This document shows, piece after piece, positions 17,099 to 27,100 of a stretch of DNA of 53,808 nucleotides (positions are counted from its first letter, which is position 1; every line of letters begins with the position of its first letter). The stretch lies in NCBI RefSeq assembly GCF_005765165.1, contig NZ_VCIW01000033.1, positions 1 through 53,808 on the forward strand, in the 5' to 3' direction. Origin of the DNA: Paenibacillus antri (GTDB taxonomy: Bacteria > Bacillota > Bacilli > Paenibacillales > YIM-B00363). The position numbers and the translations under genes are program-made. Under the pieces are notes generated by a model. That model was given only the letters and a program-made list of their open reading frames with translations, ran no database searches and was not told where the DNA came from.

Positions 17099-17521
17099 AT
17101 GAGTACGATGATCGGTAATGATAAAACAATGAAGGTTGGATCCCGCTCTATGGGAAGGACGGCCGCTTTTTGGACCGTCACCCTTATTCTCGGATTCTCG
17201 ATTGCTTTAAGCGGTATCGGGCAATTGATGCGATATGGGGGCAATGTCGATTTAGTGACGGAGATTGGTTTTCCGTTATATATCACGACCATTCTCGGCG
17301 TCTGGAAATTGCTTGGAGTCATTGCGATCGTAATGCCGGGTTTCCCCCGGCTTAAGGAATGGGCTTACAGCGGGTTGTTTTTTCTAATGACGGGTGCGGC
17401 CTTGTCTCATGCGTTCGCTAACGATTACGGCGATGGCGGATTCCATGTGATTCTTCCGCTTTTCTACGCCGCGCTCGGCATCGCCTCCTGGGCGCTGCGT
17501 CCGAAAAACCGCAGGCTTTAA
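17099..17521 (+). CDS. DoxX-like four-helix membrane protein
   Basis: A 140-residue integral membrane protein with about four hydrophobic segments: FWTVTLILGFSIALSGIGQL, GFPLYITTILGVWKLLGVIA, AYSGLFFLMTGAALSHAF and VILPLFYAALGIASWAL. The spacing and the GVWKLLGVIA helix fit the DoxX_2 family, usually of unknown function and often beside stress or reductase genes. ATG 17099 is chosen because GGAGGA at 17087-17092 is 6 bases away; ATG 17093 touches that site. It lies between the two GyrI-like copies. Confidence 0.8.
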   Translation: MSTMIGNDKTMKVGSRSMGRTAAFWTVTLILGFSIALSGIGQLMRYGGNVDLVTEIGFPLYITTILGVWKLLGVIAIVMPGFPRLKEWAYSGLFFLMTGAALSHAFANDYGDGGFHVILPLFYAALGIASWALRPKNRRL

Positions 17522-17617
17522 TAGGTAGACATCTTTTTCCTATCGCACTACTATTAGGTAGGAGCGCCGTGAACGAACAATCGGTTGTATTAAGAACCAT
17601 TCAAAAGAGGAGTTGGG

Positions 17618-18100
17618 ATGGTGGCAACGTATACGTTTGAAGAAAAAGACAGCTTTATCGTGCTTGGCATTGGGACGGAGCTGAAGAGCGACTATACGGA
17701 TTATGCAGGCATGAACAAGGAGAAGGAAAACTTTTGGCGGGCCGTGGAGCAGAATGGAACGTTGGACAAGTTAAAGGCTGTCGCTGCGAACGATTATATT
17801 TTTGCCGTAAACGAAGCGGTAAATCACAAAATGATGTATTATGCCGGCGTTATGACAGATGCATCGATACCGGAAGAACACAGAGTGATCCAATTCCCCA
17901 AGGGACCGTACCTCGTCGTGAAAGGGGAAGGGAAGTCGGCCGATGAGTTGAGCGGTATGCTCACTGGTATCGCCTTTGGTCAAGTTTTGCCGGCAACCGA
18001 TCATTACGCCTATGTCGGCGGGCCCAATGCAACGGTTGAAATGGGGCACCGGGACGGCCTCGTATATGGTGAAATGTGGATTCCGGTTGTGGAAAAGTAA
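17618..18100 (+). CDS. GyrI-like effector-binding domain protein, copy 2
   Basis: A 160-residue paralogue of the 16596 gene. The blocks TELKSDYTDYAGMNKEKE, VAANDYIFAVNE, LTGIAFGQVLP and YVGGPNATVEMG are unchanged between the copies. The untranslated leader is also duplicated: CATTCAAAAGAGGAGTTGG here and CATTCAAAAAAGGAGTTGG before copy 1. So the copied segment included the ribosome binding site. Divergence is concentrated in mid-protein loops, which may have changed ligand specificity. AGAGGAG at 17607-17613 serves ATG 17618. Confidence 0.83.
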   Translation: MVATYTFEEKDSFIVLGIGTELKSDYTDYAGMNKEKENFWRAVEQNGTLDKLKAVAANDYIFAVNEAVNHKMMYYAGVMTDASIPEEHRVIQFPKGPYLVVKGEGKSADELSGMLTGIAFGQVLPATDHYAYVGGPNATVEMGHRDGLVYGEMWIPVVEK

Positions 18101-18124
18101 AAGAGATCAGCAGGAGGAATGAAG

Positions 18125-18592
18125 ATGTCTCATATCGTTGATTTTAAACAAGTGTCTACGGTCGGTTTGGAATCTTCCCCAGTAGCGGAAGCGCTTGCCG
18201 GTTTGCGTGCGAATGAAGCCCGTTACTTCATGAACAAATACAAGCACGAGTTTACGGTCGTTCCGGCCGGCGAAAGCCAGGAGACGCTTGATTACGTGAA
18301 CCGGATTTTGAAAGAAGAACGCGGGATCGCGTTTGCGGCCAGACCTCTGGAAACCGCGCGTTTCCAAGTCGAGAATATCAAATGGGCCTTCGTCTTTTAT
18401 GAGGACGGTCTGGCGATCAACGTCATGTATACGGTGGATGATCCCAAGAAGCGGGCCGTTGGATTTAAGCTGTCCGAGGGGATGGAAGTACCCAAAGAGT
18501 TGGAAGAGAAGAAGTTCAAATTTGCAAGACAAAAATCCAAGCTGGCGGGAACCATTCGAGGCTCGTTCTTCGTTATCAAAGGCGAATATTGA
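18125..18592 (+). CDS. Hypothetical protein of the GyrI-like operon
   Basis: A soluble protein of 155 residues that I do not recognise. It is rich in Lys, Glu and Phe and includes NKYKHEFTVVPAGESQETL and KWAFVFYEDGLAINVMYTVD. It has no signal peptide or membrane segment. ATG 18125 is preferred because AGGAGGA at 18112-18118 ends right at the alternative ATG 18119. It lies 24 bases after GyrI copy 2 and before a terminator, so it is the last gene of the operon. Confidence 0.7.
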   Translation: MSHIVDFKQVSTVGLESSPVAEALAGLRANEARYFMNKYKHEFTVVPAGESQETLDYVNRILKEERGIAFAARPLETARFQVENIKWAFVFYEDGLAINVMYTVDDPKKRAVGFKLSEGMEVPKELEEKKFKFARQKSKLAGTIRGSFFVIKGEY

Positions 18593-18601
18593 TGCGATTG
18601 G

Positions 18602-18630
18602 AAGGCACCCGTTCGGGTGTCTTTTATTTT
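18602..18630 (+). terminator. Terminator of the GyrI-like operon
   Basis: A 9-bp stem (18602-18610 with 18615-18623) around GTTC is followed by TTTATTTT. Confidence 0.85.
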
Positions 18631-18637
18631 GCACATC

Positions 18638-18675
18638 AAAAATACCGTCAGGCGCGATGGCCTGACGGTATTTTT
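18638..18675 (-). terminator. Terminator of the permease operon, bidirectional
   Basis: A perfect 15-bp stem (18638-18652 with 18661-18675) ends in five A-T pairs on each side, so it can terminate both convergent operons. Confidence 0.9.
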
Positions 18676-18695
18676 GCGACATTTTCCGAATCGCC

Positions 18696-19574
18696 TTACT
18701 CCTTCACCGCGCCGAGCACGATGCCCTTCACGAAATACCGCTGAAGGAACGGATACACCAACAAAATCGGCAGGGCGCCGATGAAAATTTGAGCGGCCTT
18801 CACGGTTCGCTGCGCGATGTTCTCGAGATCTTCCGGCCGCACGTTCACCTTGCTGAAATCCTGCTGCACGATGATCGTCTGCAGGAACGTAGCGAGCGGA
18901 TACCGGTCGTATTCCGTCATGTACAGCAGCCCGTCGAACCATGAATTCCAATGGAACACCATGTTGAACAGCGACAGCGTGGCGATGGCCGGCAGGGAGA
19001 TGGGCAGGAAGACGCTGACCATCGTACGGAAGTGGCTTGCGCCGTCGATCAGGGCCGCCTCCTCCAGCTCCTTCGGCACCGTCCGGAAGAAATTCAGCAT
19101 GAGGATCAGCAGCCATACGTTGATCGCCGTTGGCAGCACGAGCGCCCAGATCGTATTCATCAGGTGCAGCTTCTGAACCAAAATGTAGAGCGGAACCATC
19201 CCCCCGCTGAACAACATCGTAAACACGAAAAACCAAGCGTACGCGGTCCGGCCCTTGAACGTATAATCTTCTTTCGAGAGCGGGTACGCGGTCAGGAAAA
19301 TGAGCGCCATGGAGATGACGGTGCCGAGCGCGGTCCGCTCGACGGCGATCCATAAGGCGCTTAAGAAGTTATTGTTGCCGAGCGTCTTCGCGTAGGCGTC
19401 GACGGTGAAGTCGATCGGCCACAGCCCGACGAGATTGGCGCTGGCGGGCGCCTTGCCGCTGAAGGAAACGGCCAAAATATGAACCATCGGCAGGATGCAT
19501 AACAAGCTCGTGACGCCGAGGAACGTATAATTAAACCACGAGAACAGCCGGTACGATATGGAGATCCGACGCAT
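18696..19574 (-). CDS. ABC carbohydrate permease, LplC/YtcP type
   Basis: A 292-residue inner-membrane permease with about six transmembrane helices. It has the cytoplasmic EAA loop EEAALIDGASHFRTMVSVFL that contacts the ATPase. The N-terminus (FLGVTSLLCILPMVHILAVS) and the C-terminal FLQRYFVKGIVLGAVKE are typical of the second permease of oligosaccharide importers of the LplB/LplC kind. AGAGGGGG on the minus strand precedes the start, 20 bases after the first permease gene. No ATPase is nearby, which is usual because a shared MsmX-type ATPase serves these systems. Confidence 0.92.
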   Translation of the reverse strand: MRRISISYRLFSWFNYTFLGVTSLLCILPMVHILAVSFSGKAPASANLVGLWPIDFTVDAYAKTLGNNNFLSALWIAVERTALGTVISMALIFLTAYPLSKEDYTFKGRTAYAWFFVFTMLFSGGMVPLYILVQKLHLMNTIWALVLPTAINVWLLILMLNFFRTVPKELEEAALIDGASHFRTMVSVFLPISLPAIATLSLFNMVFHWNSWFDGLLYMTEYDRYPLATFLQTIIVQQDFSKVNVRPEDLENIAQRTVKAAQIFIGALPILLVYPFLQRYFVKGIVLGAVKE

Positions 19575-19593
19575 CGGACATGCCCCCTCTTCG

Positions 19594-20517
19594 TTAGAAT
19601 ATTTTATAGTTGGCGAATTTGTAAGCGAGACGGTACGAGATGACGATCAGCACCAACGCGACGAAGGATTTGAACAGGCCGACGGCCGTCCCGAAGCTCA
19701 TCTCGCCGTTCAGAATCGCCATGCGGTACACGAACGTGTCGATAATGTCGCCCTTCGAATAAACGAGCGGATTGTACAGGTTGAAAATTTGGTCGAAGCC
19801 CGCGTTCAAGATGTTGCCGAGCGATAATGTGCCGAGCACGATCGTAATCGGTATGAGGGCGGGTATCGTAATGTGCACCGTCTGCTTCCACCGGTTCGCG
19901 CCGTCGACTTCCGCGGCTTCATAGAGGGAAGGATTGATGCCGGCGAGCGAAGCGAGGAAGACGATCGTGCCGAAGCCGAATTCCTTCCAGACGTCGCTGA
20001 GCACGACCGTGACGCGGAACCAGTCGCCGTTGCCGAGGAAGAAGATCGGCTCGATGCCGACCGCCGTCAGCGCCTTGTTCACCAAGCCGGCTTCGGGAGA
20101 GAGCATATCGAGCAAGATCCCGCCGAGGATGACCCAAGACAGGAAGTGCGGCAAATACACGAGCGTCTGCACGGCGCGCTTGAACCCGAGGACGCGGATT
20201 TCGTTCAGCAGCAGCGCGAACAGGAACGGAGCGAACAGCTGGAAGACGATCTTCAAGGAAGCGATGATCAGCGTGTTCCAGATGACTTGAATGCTGTCCG
20301 GTCGCTCGAACATGTACCGGAAGTGGTCCCAGCCGACCCAAGGAGAACCCGTGAAGCCGAGCCAAGGCTTAAAGTCCTGGAACGCCATGACGATCCCGGC
20401 CATCGGCAAGTAGGCGAAGACGATCGTAAAGACGATGCCGGGAACCAGCATCAGATGCAGCGGCCACGTTTTGCGGAAGTTCCAACGCAGCTTGGGGCCT
20501 CTCGTTCGAATGTGCAT
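19594..20517 (-). CDS. ABC carbohydrate permease, LplB type
   Basis: A 307-residue permease with six predicted helices. The EAA loop is YEAAEVDGANRWKQTVHITI, and the FVYRMAILNGEMSFGTAVGL segment before the last helix is typical of LplB-like proteins. I took the start at 20517 (ATG on the minus strand) because GAGGAG lies 11 bases upstream. The open frame continues to 20925 but would run into the divergent kinase promoter. It is first in a two-gene operon transcribed away from the YesM/YesN pair. It probably imports the sugar captured by the protein at 11376. Confidence 0.92.
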   Translation of the reverse strand: MHIRTRGPKLRWNFRKTWPLHLMLVPGIVFTIVFAYLPMAGIVMAFQDFKPWLGFTGSPWVGWDHFRYMFERPDSIQVIWNTLIIASLKIVFQLFAPFLFALLLNEIRVLGFKRAVQTLVYLPHFLSWVILGGILLDMLSPEAGLVNKALTAVGIEPIFFLGNGDWFRVTVVLSDVWKEFGFGTIVFLASLAGINPSLYEAAEVDGANRWKQTVHITIPALIPITIVLGTLSLGNILNAGFDQIFNLYNPLVYSKGDIIDTFVYRMAILNGEMSFGTAVGLFKSFVALVLIVISYRLAYKFANYKIF

Positions 20518-20600
20518 AGCGGTATCGACTCCTCGCGAAGAATGACCGGTCCTTTTTTCCGCGCGAACCGGCGGTTGTATCCTGGATCGGTTACAGTTAT

Positions 20601-20664
20601 ATTGTAGAGGGAAACCGCTTTCATTTCGACGTGAAAATGTAAAGACCGATATAACTTTGTTAAC
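20601..20664 (-). promoter_or_regulatory. Promoter region of the permease operon, element shared with the solute-binding gene
   Basis: On the minus strand GTTAACAAAGTTATAT (20664-20649) lies exactly 42 bases before TACAAT (20606-20601). TACAAT is followed by ATAACTGTA, a partial copy of the palindrome seen at 11329-11343. The 16-mer differs at one base from 11271-11286. The AraC-type response regulator at 22445 is the best candidate to bind it. That is inference. Confidence 0.65.
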
Positions 20665-20686
20665 CGATTGATCGCGGAAGGGGAGA

Positions 20687-22438
20687 ATGGCCGTGGTTCG
20701 AAACCGATTGACCACGTACGCGAAGCTCGTCATCTTGATCTTTGCCTTGTTGGTCCCGATCTCCGTTCTGTACACGTACTCCAACGATACGACGTCGGGG
20801 GTCGTGAGGGAGGAAATTTTCGAATCGAATCGGAAGCAGCTCGTCTTCCTCGCCAGCCAAATGGACGAGCGGGCGGAGGAGTTGGCGACGCTGGCCGTGC
20901 TGCTCGTGCAGGACAACATCGTCAACGACTTCCAGTACGTGAAAGATTACGGACGGTACACGGAAGTGATTCGAACGCGCACCGACGTCGTCGATCGGCT
21001 CATGCTGCAGCTGACCGCCAATAGCTGGATCAAGCAAATTTCCGTATTCGCGCCTCGCGCGGGCGAGCTGGAATCGACCGATCGCGGGCGCATCTTCGAC
21101 GCGGCCGCGCTCACGACGAACGTCGAGCACGGCTGGCGGTACGACCGCGCCTCCGGAGAGTTCGGTTGGTTCGCGGTCGAGCCGGCGAGCATGTACAACG
21201 AACCGCTGAAGGCGAAGCTGGTCACGGAAATTCGGTTCTCCCGAAGCAATATCGAGGAGATGCTCGACAATTACGACGCCGGAGGCTCGCGGAAGCCGTT
21301 CCTCTATCGCGCGGGAGACGGCATGATCGCCTTGCGGGAGGACGACCGGGAAATCCGGGAGCGCGTGACCTCCTTGATCGACGAAGGCGGGGGGGCGTTC
21401 TTCAATCGGACGCTTACGTACGACGGGAAGGAATTTCTGGCGAGCGCCGTCTATTTGCCGAATCTCGATTGGTACGTAGTGGACTACGTGCCGCTCGAGG
21501 AGGTGCTGGCGCCGATCGTCCGCAGCCGGAACCTGTTTTATTCCGTGCTGGTTTCTCTCCTCTTGTTCGGCTTGGTCGCCTCCTTCATCTTATACCGCAA
21601 CGTGCAGCTGCCGCTTCGCGAGCTGATTCGAAACATGCAGCGGCTCAAGATGGGCGATTTCGGAACGCGGATCGACGACGCGCCGCGCAACGAGTTCCGA
21701 TTCGTCTTCGAACGGTTCAACAGCATGGCCCGGCAAATCCAGGACTTGGTCGAAAAGGTGTACACCGAGAAGCTGCGCTCTCGGGAAGCGACGTTAAAGC
21801 AGCTGCAATCGCAAATCAACCCGCATTTCTTGTACAACTGCTTGTTCTTCATCCAAAATCGAGCGAGGCTCGGCGACGAGCAGGCGGTGGAAGCGATGGC
21901 GCTCAACCTCGGCGAATATTACCGGTACACGACCCGTCACGAGAAACAAACCCCTCTGCTCGAGGAAGAGATCCGTCTTCTTGAAAACTATTTGGTCATC
22001 CAGCAGCTTCGCTTGAAGCGGATCCGATACGAGATCGACGTTCCGGAGTCGATGCGCAAGCTCTCGATCCCGAGGCTGCTCGTGCAGCCGATCGTCGAAA
22101 ACGCGATCGTGCACGGTCTCGAGCCGAAGGACGGCGAAGGGCGCATTCGGATTTCGGGGGCGACGGAGGACGGGCGCTGCCGGTTCACGATCGAGGACGA
22201 CGGCGTCGGGATGACGCCGGAGCGGCTCGCGGAGCTGCGCCGCAAGCTGGACGAACCGCTGCAGGAGGAGACGGGCTGCGGGATGTGGAACGTCAACCAA
22301 CGGTTGATCTATTTATTCGGCGCCGATTCGGGGCTGACGTTGTCGGCCTCCGAAGGGGGCGGGTGCCGGGTCACGCTGCAATGGCCGGCAGAGCCGTCGT
22401 CGTCCGGGGAACACCATCGAGAAGAGAAGGCAGGATGA
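20687..22438 (+). CDS. Two-component sensor histidine kinase, YesM family
   Basis: A 583-residue membrane kinase. The first helix (LVILIFALLVPISVLYTY) and a second near residues 284-304 (YSVLVSLLLFGLVASFILY) flank an extracellular Cache-like sensor domain. HAMP follows, then the His-kinase domain with H380 in QINPHFLYN, the N box VENAIVHGLEP and the G box EETGCGMWNVNQRL. This family senses extracellular sugars, sometimes together with a solute-binding protein. GGAAGGGGAG precedes ATG 20687. The stop is 6 bases before the response regulator start, so the two are co-transcribed. Confidence 0.94.
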   Translation: MAVVRNRLTTYAKLVILIFALLVPISVLYTYSNDTTSGVVREEIFESNRKQLVFLASQMDERAEELATLAVLLVQDNIVNDFQYVKDYGRYTEVIRTRTDVVDRLMLQLTANSWIKQISVFAPRAGELESTDRGRIFDAAALTTNVEHGWRYDRASGEFGWFAVEPASMYNEPLKAKLVTEIRFSRSNIEEMLDNYDAGGSRKPFLYRAGDGMIALREDDREIRERVTSLIDEGGGAFFNRTLTYDGKEFLASAVYLPNLDWYVVDYVPLEEVLAPIVRSRNLFYSVLVSLLLFGLVASFILYRNVQLPLRELIRNMQRLKMGDFGTRIDDAPRNEFRFVFERFNSMARQIQDLVEKVYTEKLRSREATLKQLQSQINPHFLYNCLFFIQNRARLGDEQAVEAMALNLGEYYRYTTRHEKQTPLLEEEIRLLENYLVIQQLRLKRIRYEIDVPESMRKLSIPRLLVQPIVENAIVHGLEPKDGEGRIRISGATEDGRCRFTIEDDGVGMTPERLAELRRKLDEPLQEETGCGMWNVNQRLIYLFGADSGLTLSASEGGGCRVTLQWPAEPSSSGEHHREEKAG

Positions 22439-22444
22439 GAGCGT

Positions 22445-24073
22445 ATGTACCAACTGTTGATCGTGGACGATGAAGAAACGGTCGTGGACGGCCTAGCCGA
22501 TACGGTCCCTTGGGAGACGATCGGCATCGAAACGGTGCACCGGGCTTATTCCGGACACCAAGCGTTAGAGCTTGTAGACGCCTATGCGATCGATATCGTC
22601 ATCACCGACATCCGGATGCCGGGCATCTCGGGCGTGGAGTTGATCGGCCGTATCCGGGAGCGGTCTCCGAGGACGAAGACGATCCTGCTCTCCGGTCACT
22701 CGGAGTTCGAATACGCGCAAGAAGGGCTCCGCCAGCATGCATCGGATTATTTACTAAAGCCGATTCGCTTCGACGATCTGTTGGCCTCCGTCGCCCGGGC
22801 GATCGATCGCATCCGGGAGGAGTGGGAGGACGTCGTCTCGCATCGGAGAGCGTTGGACGCGCTCCGGCAGCATCTCCCGCTGCTCCGGGCGGATTTGCTG
22901 AACGAGCTGCTGCAAGGGCGAAGATTCGCGGCGGAGTCGCTGACGGAGAAGCTGCGGATGCTGGAGGTGGAACTGGCCGCCGGGGACGCCGTGTCGCTCT
23001 TGCTCGTCCGTCTCGAAGAACCGTTCGCCGGGTCCGATCCCGGCAGCTTGTCCCTGTTCCAGTACGCGATCGTGAATATGGCGGAGGAAATTTTCGCGGG
23101 GGAATTCATGCTGTGGGCGGCGAAGGAGCGGCACGATTATTTGGTGTTTCTGGCGAAGGGCGTAGCGCCTTGCGGGCAGCCTGGCGAATCGCTTCGCGAG
23201 CGCGAGCGGCTCGAGAACCTGGCGGCGCAGCTGCAGAAAAGCGTGAATTCCTACTTGAAAGGAACGATCTCGATCGTCGCGAGCCCATGGGGCGCGTTCC
23301 CGGACGACGTCGCGACGCTGTACGAGTCGTCCGTCGCCGCGCTGCGGCGTCGTCTAGGCGCGGAGAGCGAGCTGTTCGCCACATGGAAGGAGCAGCACGG
23401 CGCGGACGAGGGCGTCCATTCGCTGCGGCTGTTGTACGAGCCGCCGCTGCTGCAGCATCTGTTGGAAGCCGGGCGTTGGTCGACGGCGGAGGAGAAGCTG
23501 GAGGCGATCTTCGAGGAGCTCGAAGCGCGGTTCTCCGACTCGCTGGAGCATCTGCTCGAGGCCTACTACTCGATCGCCTCCGTCTTATCTTATATCGCCC
23601 ATAAGAACGGCCGGCGGCTCGAGACCGTCATCGCCCGGGAGTTCGACTTGTTCGCGGAGAGCGGCGGGCTGCGTTCGATCGGGCGGCTGAGGGAGTGGAC
23701 GCGTACGTCGATCGAGCGGATCCGCGCCGATATGGAACACGAGGTGAAGGAGACGCGCACGTCCGTCGTGCAGCAGGTCCACGAGTACATCGAGCGGCAC
23801 TTGACGGGGGATGTCTCGCTGCAAGCGATCGCGGGTCACGTCCATCTGCACCCCGTCTATTTGTCCAGGGTGTACAAGCTGGAAACCGGGGAGTCGCTCA
23901 GCGACTACTTGTATCGATTCCGCATGAACACGGCGGCGCACTTGTTGAAGGGAACCGACGATAAAATATACGAAATCGCCGAACGTCTCGGGTATGCGCA
24001 TCCGCCGTATTTCATTAAAGTGTTCAAGAAAGAGTTCGGCATGACGCCGCAGGAGTACCGGGACGGCAAATGA
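22445..24073 (+). CDS. Response regulator with AraC output domain, YesN family
   Basis: A 542-residue protein. The receiver domain (1-120) has the acidic pocket VDDEE (D8, D9), the phosphorylated D55 in VITDIRMPG and a conserved Lys in YLLKPI. A long middle region (about 130-425) is specific to this family. The C-terminal AraC domain (about 435-540) has AIAGHVHLHPVYLSRVYKLE and the final IYEIAERLGYAHPPYFIKVF helix. It should activate the permease operon and the solute-binding gene through the shared element described at 11271 and 20649; that assignment is inference. AGAAGGCAGG precedes ATG 22445. Confidence 0.94.
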   Translation: MYQLLIVDDEETVVDGLADTVPWETIGIETVHRAYSGHQALELVDAYAIDIVITDIRMPGISGVELIGRIRERSPRTKTILLSGHSEFEYAQEGLRQHASDYLLKPIRFDDLLASVARAIDRIREEWEDVVSHRRALDALRQHLPLLRADLLNELLQGRRFAAESLTEKLRMLEVELAAGDAVSLLLVRLEEPFAGSDPGSLSLFQYAIVNMAEEIFAGEFMLWAAKERHDYLVFLAKGVAPCGQPGESLRERERLENLAAQLQKSVNSYLKGTISIVASPWGAFPDDVATLYESSVAALRRRLGAESELFATWKEQHGADEGVHSLRLLYEPPLLQHLLEAGRWSTAEEKLEAIFEELEARFSDSLEHLLEAYYSIASVLSYIAHKNGRRLETVIAREFDLFAESGGLRSIGRLREWTRTSIERIRADMEHEVKETRTSVVQQVHEYIERHLTGDVSLQAIAGHVHLHPVYLSRVYKLETGESLSDYLYRFRMNTAAHLLKGTDDKIYEIAERLGYAHPPYFIKVFKKEFGMTPQEYRDGK

Positions 24074-24110
24074 CGGAGGTCGGGACGACGGAGCGGCGCG
24101 GTTAACGCGA

Positions 24111-24175
24111 AGGCTCCCCTCGCGGCGACAGGCGAATGTTGCGTACGCCTGCGCCGGAGGGGAGCCTCGTTTCGT
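24111..24175. terminator. Terminator between convergent genes
   Basis: AGGCTCCCCTC (24111-24121) pairs with GAGGGGAGCCT (24157-24167), with an inner ACAGGCG/CGCCTG stem. CGTTTCGTT follows on the plus strand. Confidence 0.7.
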
Positions 24176-24190
24176 TGCGGGTCCGCCCGC

Positions 24191-27100
24191 TTATTCGGTC
24201 ATTTCGGATCGACCCGGAGGAGTGCGGACGATCCAAGGCGACAGGCTGTACAGCTCGCCGTCGAGATAAGCTTTGAACTGTACCTGCCGCGCGTCCTGCG
24301 GAATGTCCTTCGGCTTGAAGGAGAAGCGATACTCCGCTTGGCCGTTCTCCGCAAGGCCGTACGTCGCGCCGGTCACCGTCTCGGACGCAAGGAGAGCGCC
24401 TCCGCCGTGCACCTCGATCGTCACCGATTCGCCGGCCGGCGCGTCCGCGTACAGCGCCCCGTCCGTCTTGCCGCCCGGATTGAACCGGAGGTCGCCGAAC
24501 CGGTTCGGCATGACGCGCACTCGAACCGGCGCGGTAACGACGGTTCGGCCGTCGAGCGTAACGACGGCATGGACCGACGCCTCGCCTGCGGCTGCGGCGG
24601 CGATGCCTTGCGCCGTCGCCGCGACGACGTTCGGATCGCTCGAGACGTACTGTACCGCCGCTCCGCCGAGCGAGGCTTGCCGTCCGTTCGCCAAATTCAC
24701 GGCGACAGAAGCGTTCGCTTCTTCGCCGACGTACAGCGGACCGGAGGAAGACAGAGCGATGTCCGCCGAGTCGATTTTCACCGGAATCTTAAACAGCTTG
24801 GAGCCGTTCATATAATAGATGCTGCCGTCCGAGCCGAGCGTCATCAAGTTGACCGTGCCGTTGATCATCTGTTTCGTCCGGAGATCCGCGGGGTCGACGG
24901 CGAACAAGCTTCTTCCGATATTCGTGTAGAGCAGTCCGTCCGGGCCGAAGCGGAGATAGTACGGACGATATTTGCTCGTGTTGAACGGCGACCGCGTCAC
25001 GATCTTGCTCTTCACGACGTCCAGCGTCTCCGGGTTCATGGCGAACAGCGCGGCGTCGTAGGCGTCCACGGTGCCGTCCGCCTTGTATACGGCGCCGTCC
25101 GCGATGCCCCACAGCAGCCCGTCGGGACCGATCGCAAGCTCGCCGATCAAGTTGATCGGGCCCTCGAGACCGGGGATGCGCGGCGTGAACGGCTGGACGG
25201 ACAGCTGCCTCGACGCGACGTCGAAGACGAACATCTTGGCTTCCGGCTCGGTAGGATCCACGCCGAGGCCGCCGGCCCGGGACGTTCCGCCGTATACTTT
25301 CCCGTTGGCGTAAGCCAAGCCGAACAAGCTCTGGTTCGGAACGAGGCCCTGGTACGTCTCGAATTCGATGCGCGGCCGGTCGCCGTCGCCGTCCGCGATC
25401 TCGCGGAGAACCGTCAAGGCGCCGCCGAGACGTCCGTACGTCGGGAACGTGCCGATGAACAGCTGGCCGTCGCCGCTCGTCATCGTGAACGGTCGGTCCT
25501 GATCCGCTTCGAGATCGGCCGCGAGGCCCGGATTCGCCCAGCCTAGCTCGCTGTATTCCAGCGGCTTCGACATATCCAATCGGTACATCCTCGCTCCGCT
25601 GTACGTGCCGAAGTATACCTTGCCGTCGAGGAAGCCGATGCCCTCCGGCTGGTGGAACGCTTGGTTATTATAGATGAACCGTCCGCTGGCCGTGTCGTAG
25701 ATGCTCATCCCGCGCTGATAGCCGCCGATGAACAAGTAGTCGCCTTGGCCCTCCAGCGCGTTCGCCGCCGCGGGCGAAGGGGGAACCTGCGCGAGATGTT
25801 CCTCGTAGGCGTTCGTCGTCGGATCGTAGAGGAACGTCTCTCCGAAGGCCGCCATGCCCGCGAGCACCGTCTTCCCCGCGAAGGCGCCGCTCGACGGCGT
25901 CAGCCATGCGTGCGACTTCACGGCGGTATCGTCCGGCAGTTCGGGAATGCCCTCGACCTTCGCGACGGTATCGGAAGCGAGGTTGTAGGCATATAGGTCG
26001 CCGTTTTGTTTATAGTACACCAGGTTCGGATCGTATGGGGAAGGCGGAGACACCTTCGTCTGGAAGTCGATCGTTCGTATGTACGCATGGGTCGCTTCGT
26101 CGAGGACGTTCAGCTTGAGCCCGGAGTACACCAGCAGCTTGCCGCCGTAGACGTCGACCTCCGACAGCGTGCCGGATTGCCCGGAGATGCCCGGAATGTC
26201 GATCTCGGTCACCTCGCCGCTGCGCCGGTCGTAGCGCATGAGGTGAGCGGTCGTGCCGATCCCGACGTACACGTAGTCGTCCGTCACGCCGAGCCCGCGG
26301 GCGTATTGCTGGCCTTCCTTCATGACGCCGAGATCGCGGAAGACGCCGGAGGCGATGTCGTATTCGAACACGCGGCCGAGATTCGTGCTGGAATACGTCG
26401 CGCCGTACAGCTTCCCGTCGGCGCTCGCCTTCAGATCGAATACTTGCTTGTTGGACGGATTTTGCCCCAACGCTTCGATGCGGCGCTCCCCGGGCGAGTA
26501 ACGGTACAATTCGCCGTTCGTGCTGAAGTACACGTTGCCGTCCGGCGCCTTCGTCAGTCCCCAGATCGTGTCGGAGCCGGACAACCTCTGCGAAAAGAGG
26601 AGTTCTCCCGTAAGCGCATCCACGGTATGAAACGCTACAGGGGTGCCGACCGTCGTCACGTATTGCTCCGCTCGTCCGTCCGGTCCGACGCCGAACGCCG
26701 CCGATTGGGACAAGGCGATCTTCACCGCGTCGCCGATTTCGACCGGCTCGTCATAGACGAGCTCCAGCGGATTCTCGACGGTAACTTGCTTATGGTCGAG
26801 CTTGACGTCGTCGATATACGCCGAAGTGCCGGTTCCGCTGCCGCCCATGTAGAAGTAGAAGTCCGCATACACGGTGCCCGCGGGCGCCGTGCCTTCGATC
26901 GTCATCGTCTGCCAGCCGTTGTTCGAGGAGAGGATGCTGACGAGCTGCGTTTCGCTCCCGAGGACCGGGGCGTTGGTGCCGCCTTTAAATCGCAAGTACC
27001 CGCGCACGCTCTTCGCCGCGACGTACACCTTCGCCGTCAACCGGTACGTCTCTCCCGGCTGAACCGGGACGTTAGCGCTGTAGACGCCGATCTGGTTCGT

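Noticed and set aside
20518-20925. N-terminal extension of the LplB-type permease
   Set aside because: It would overlap the divergent kinase gene and its promoter; ATG 20517 has a good binding site.
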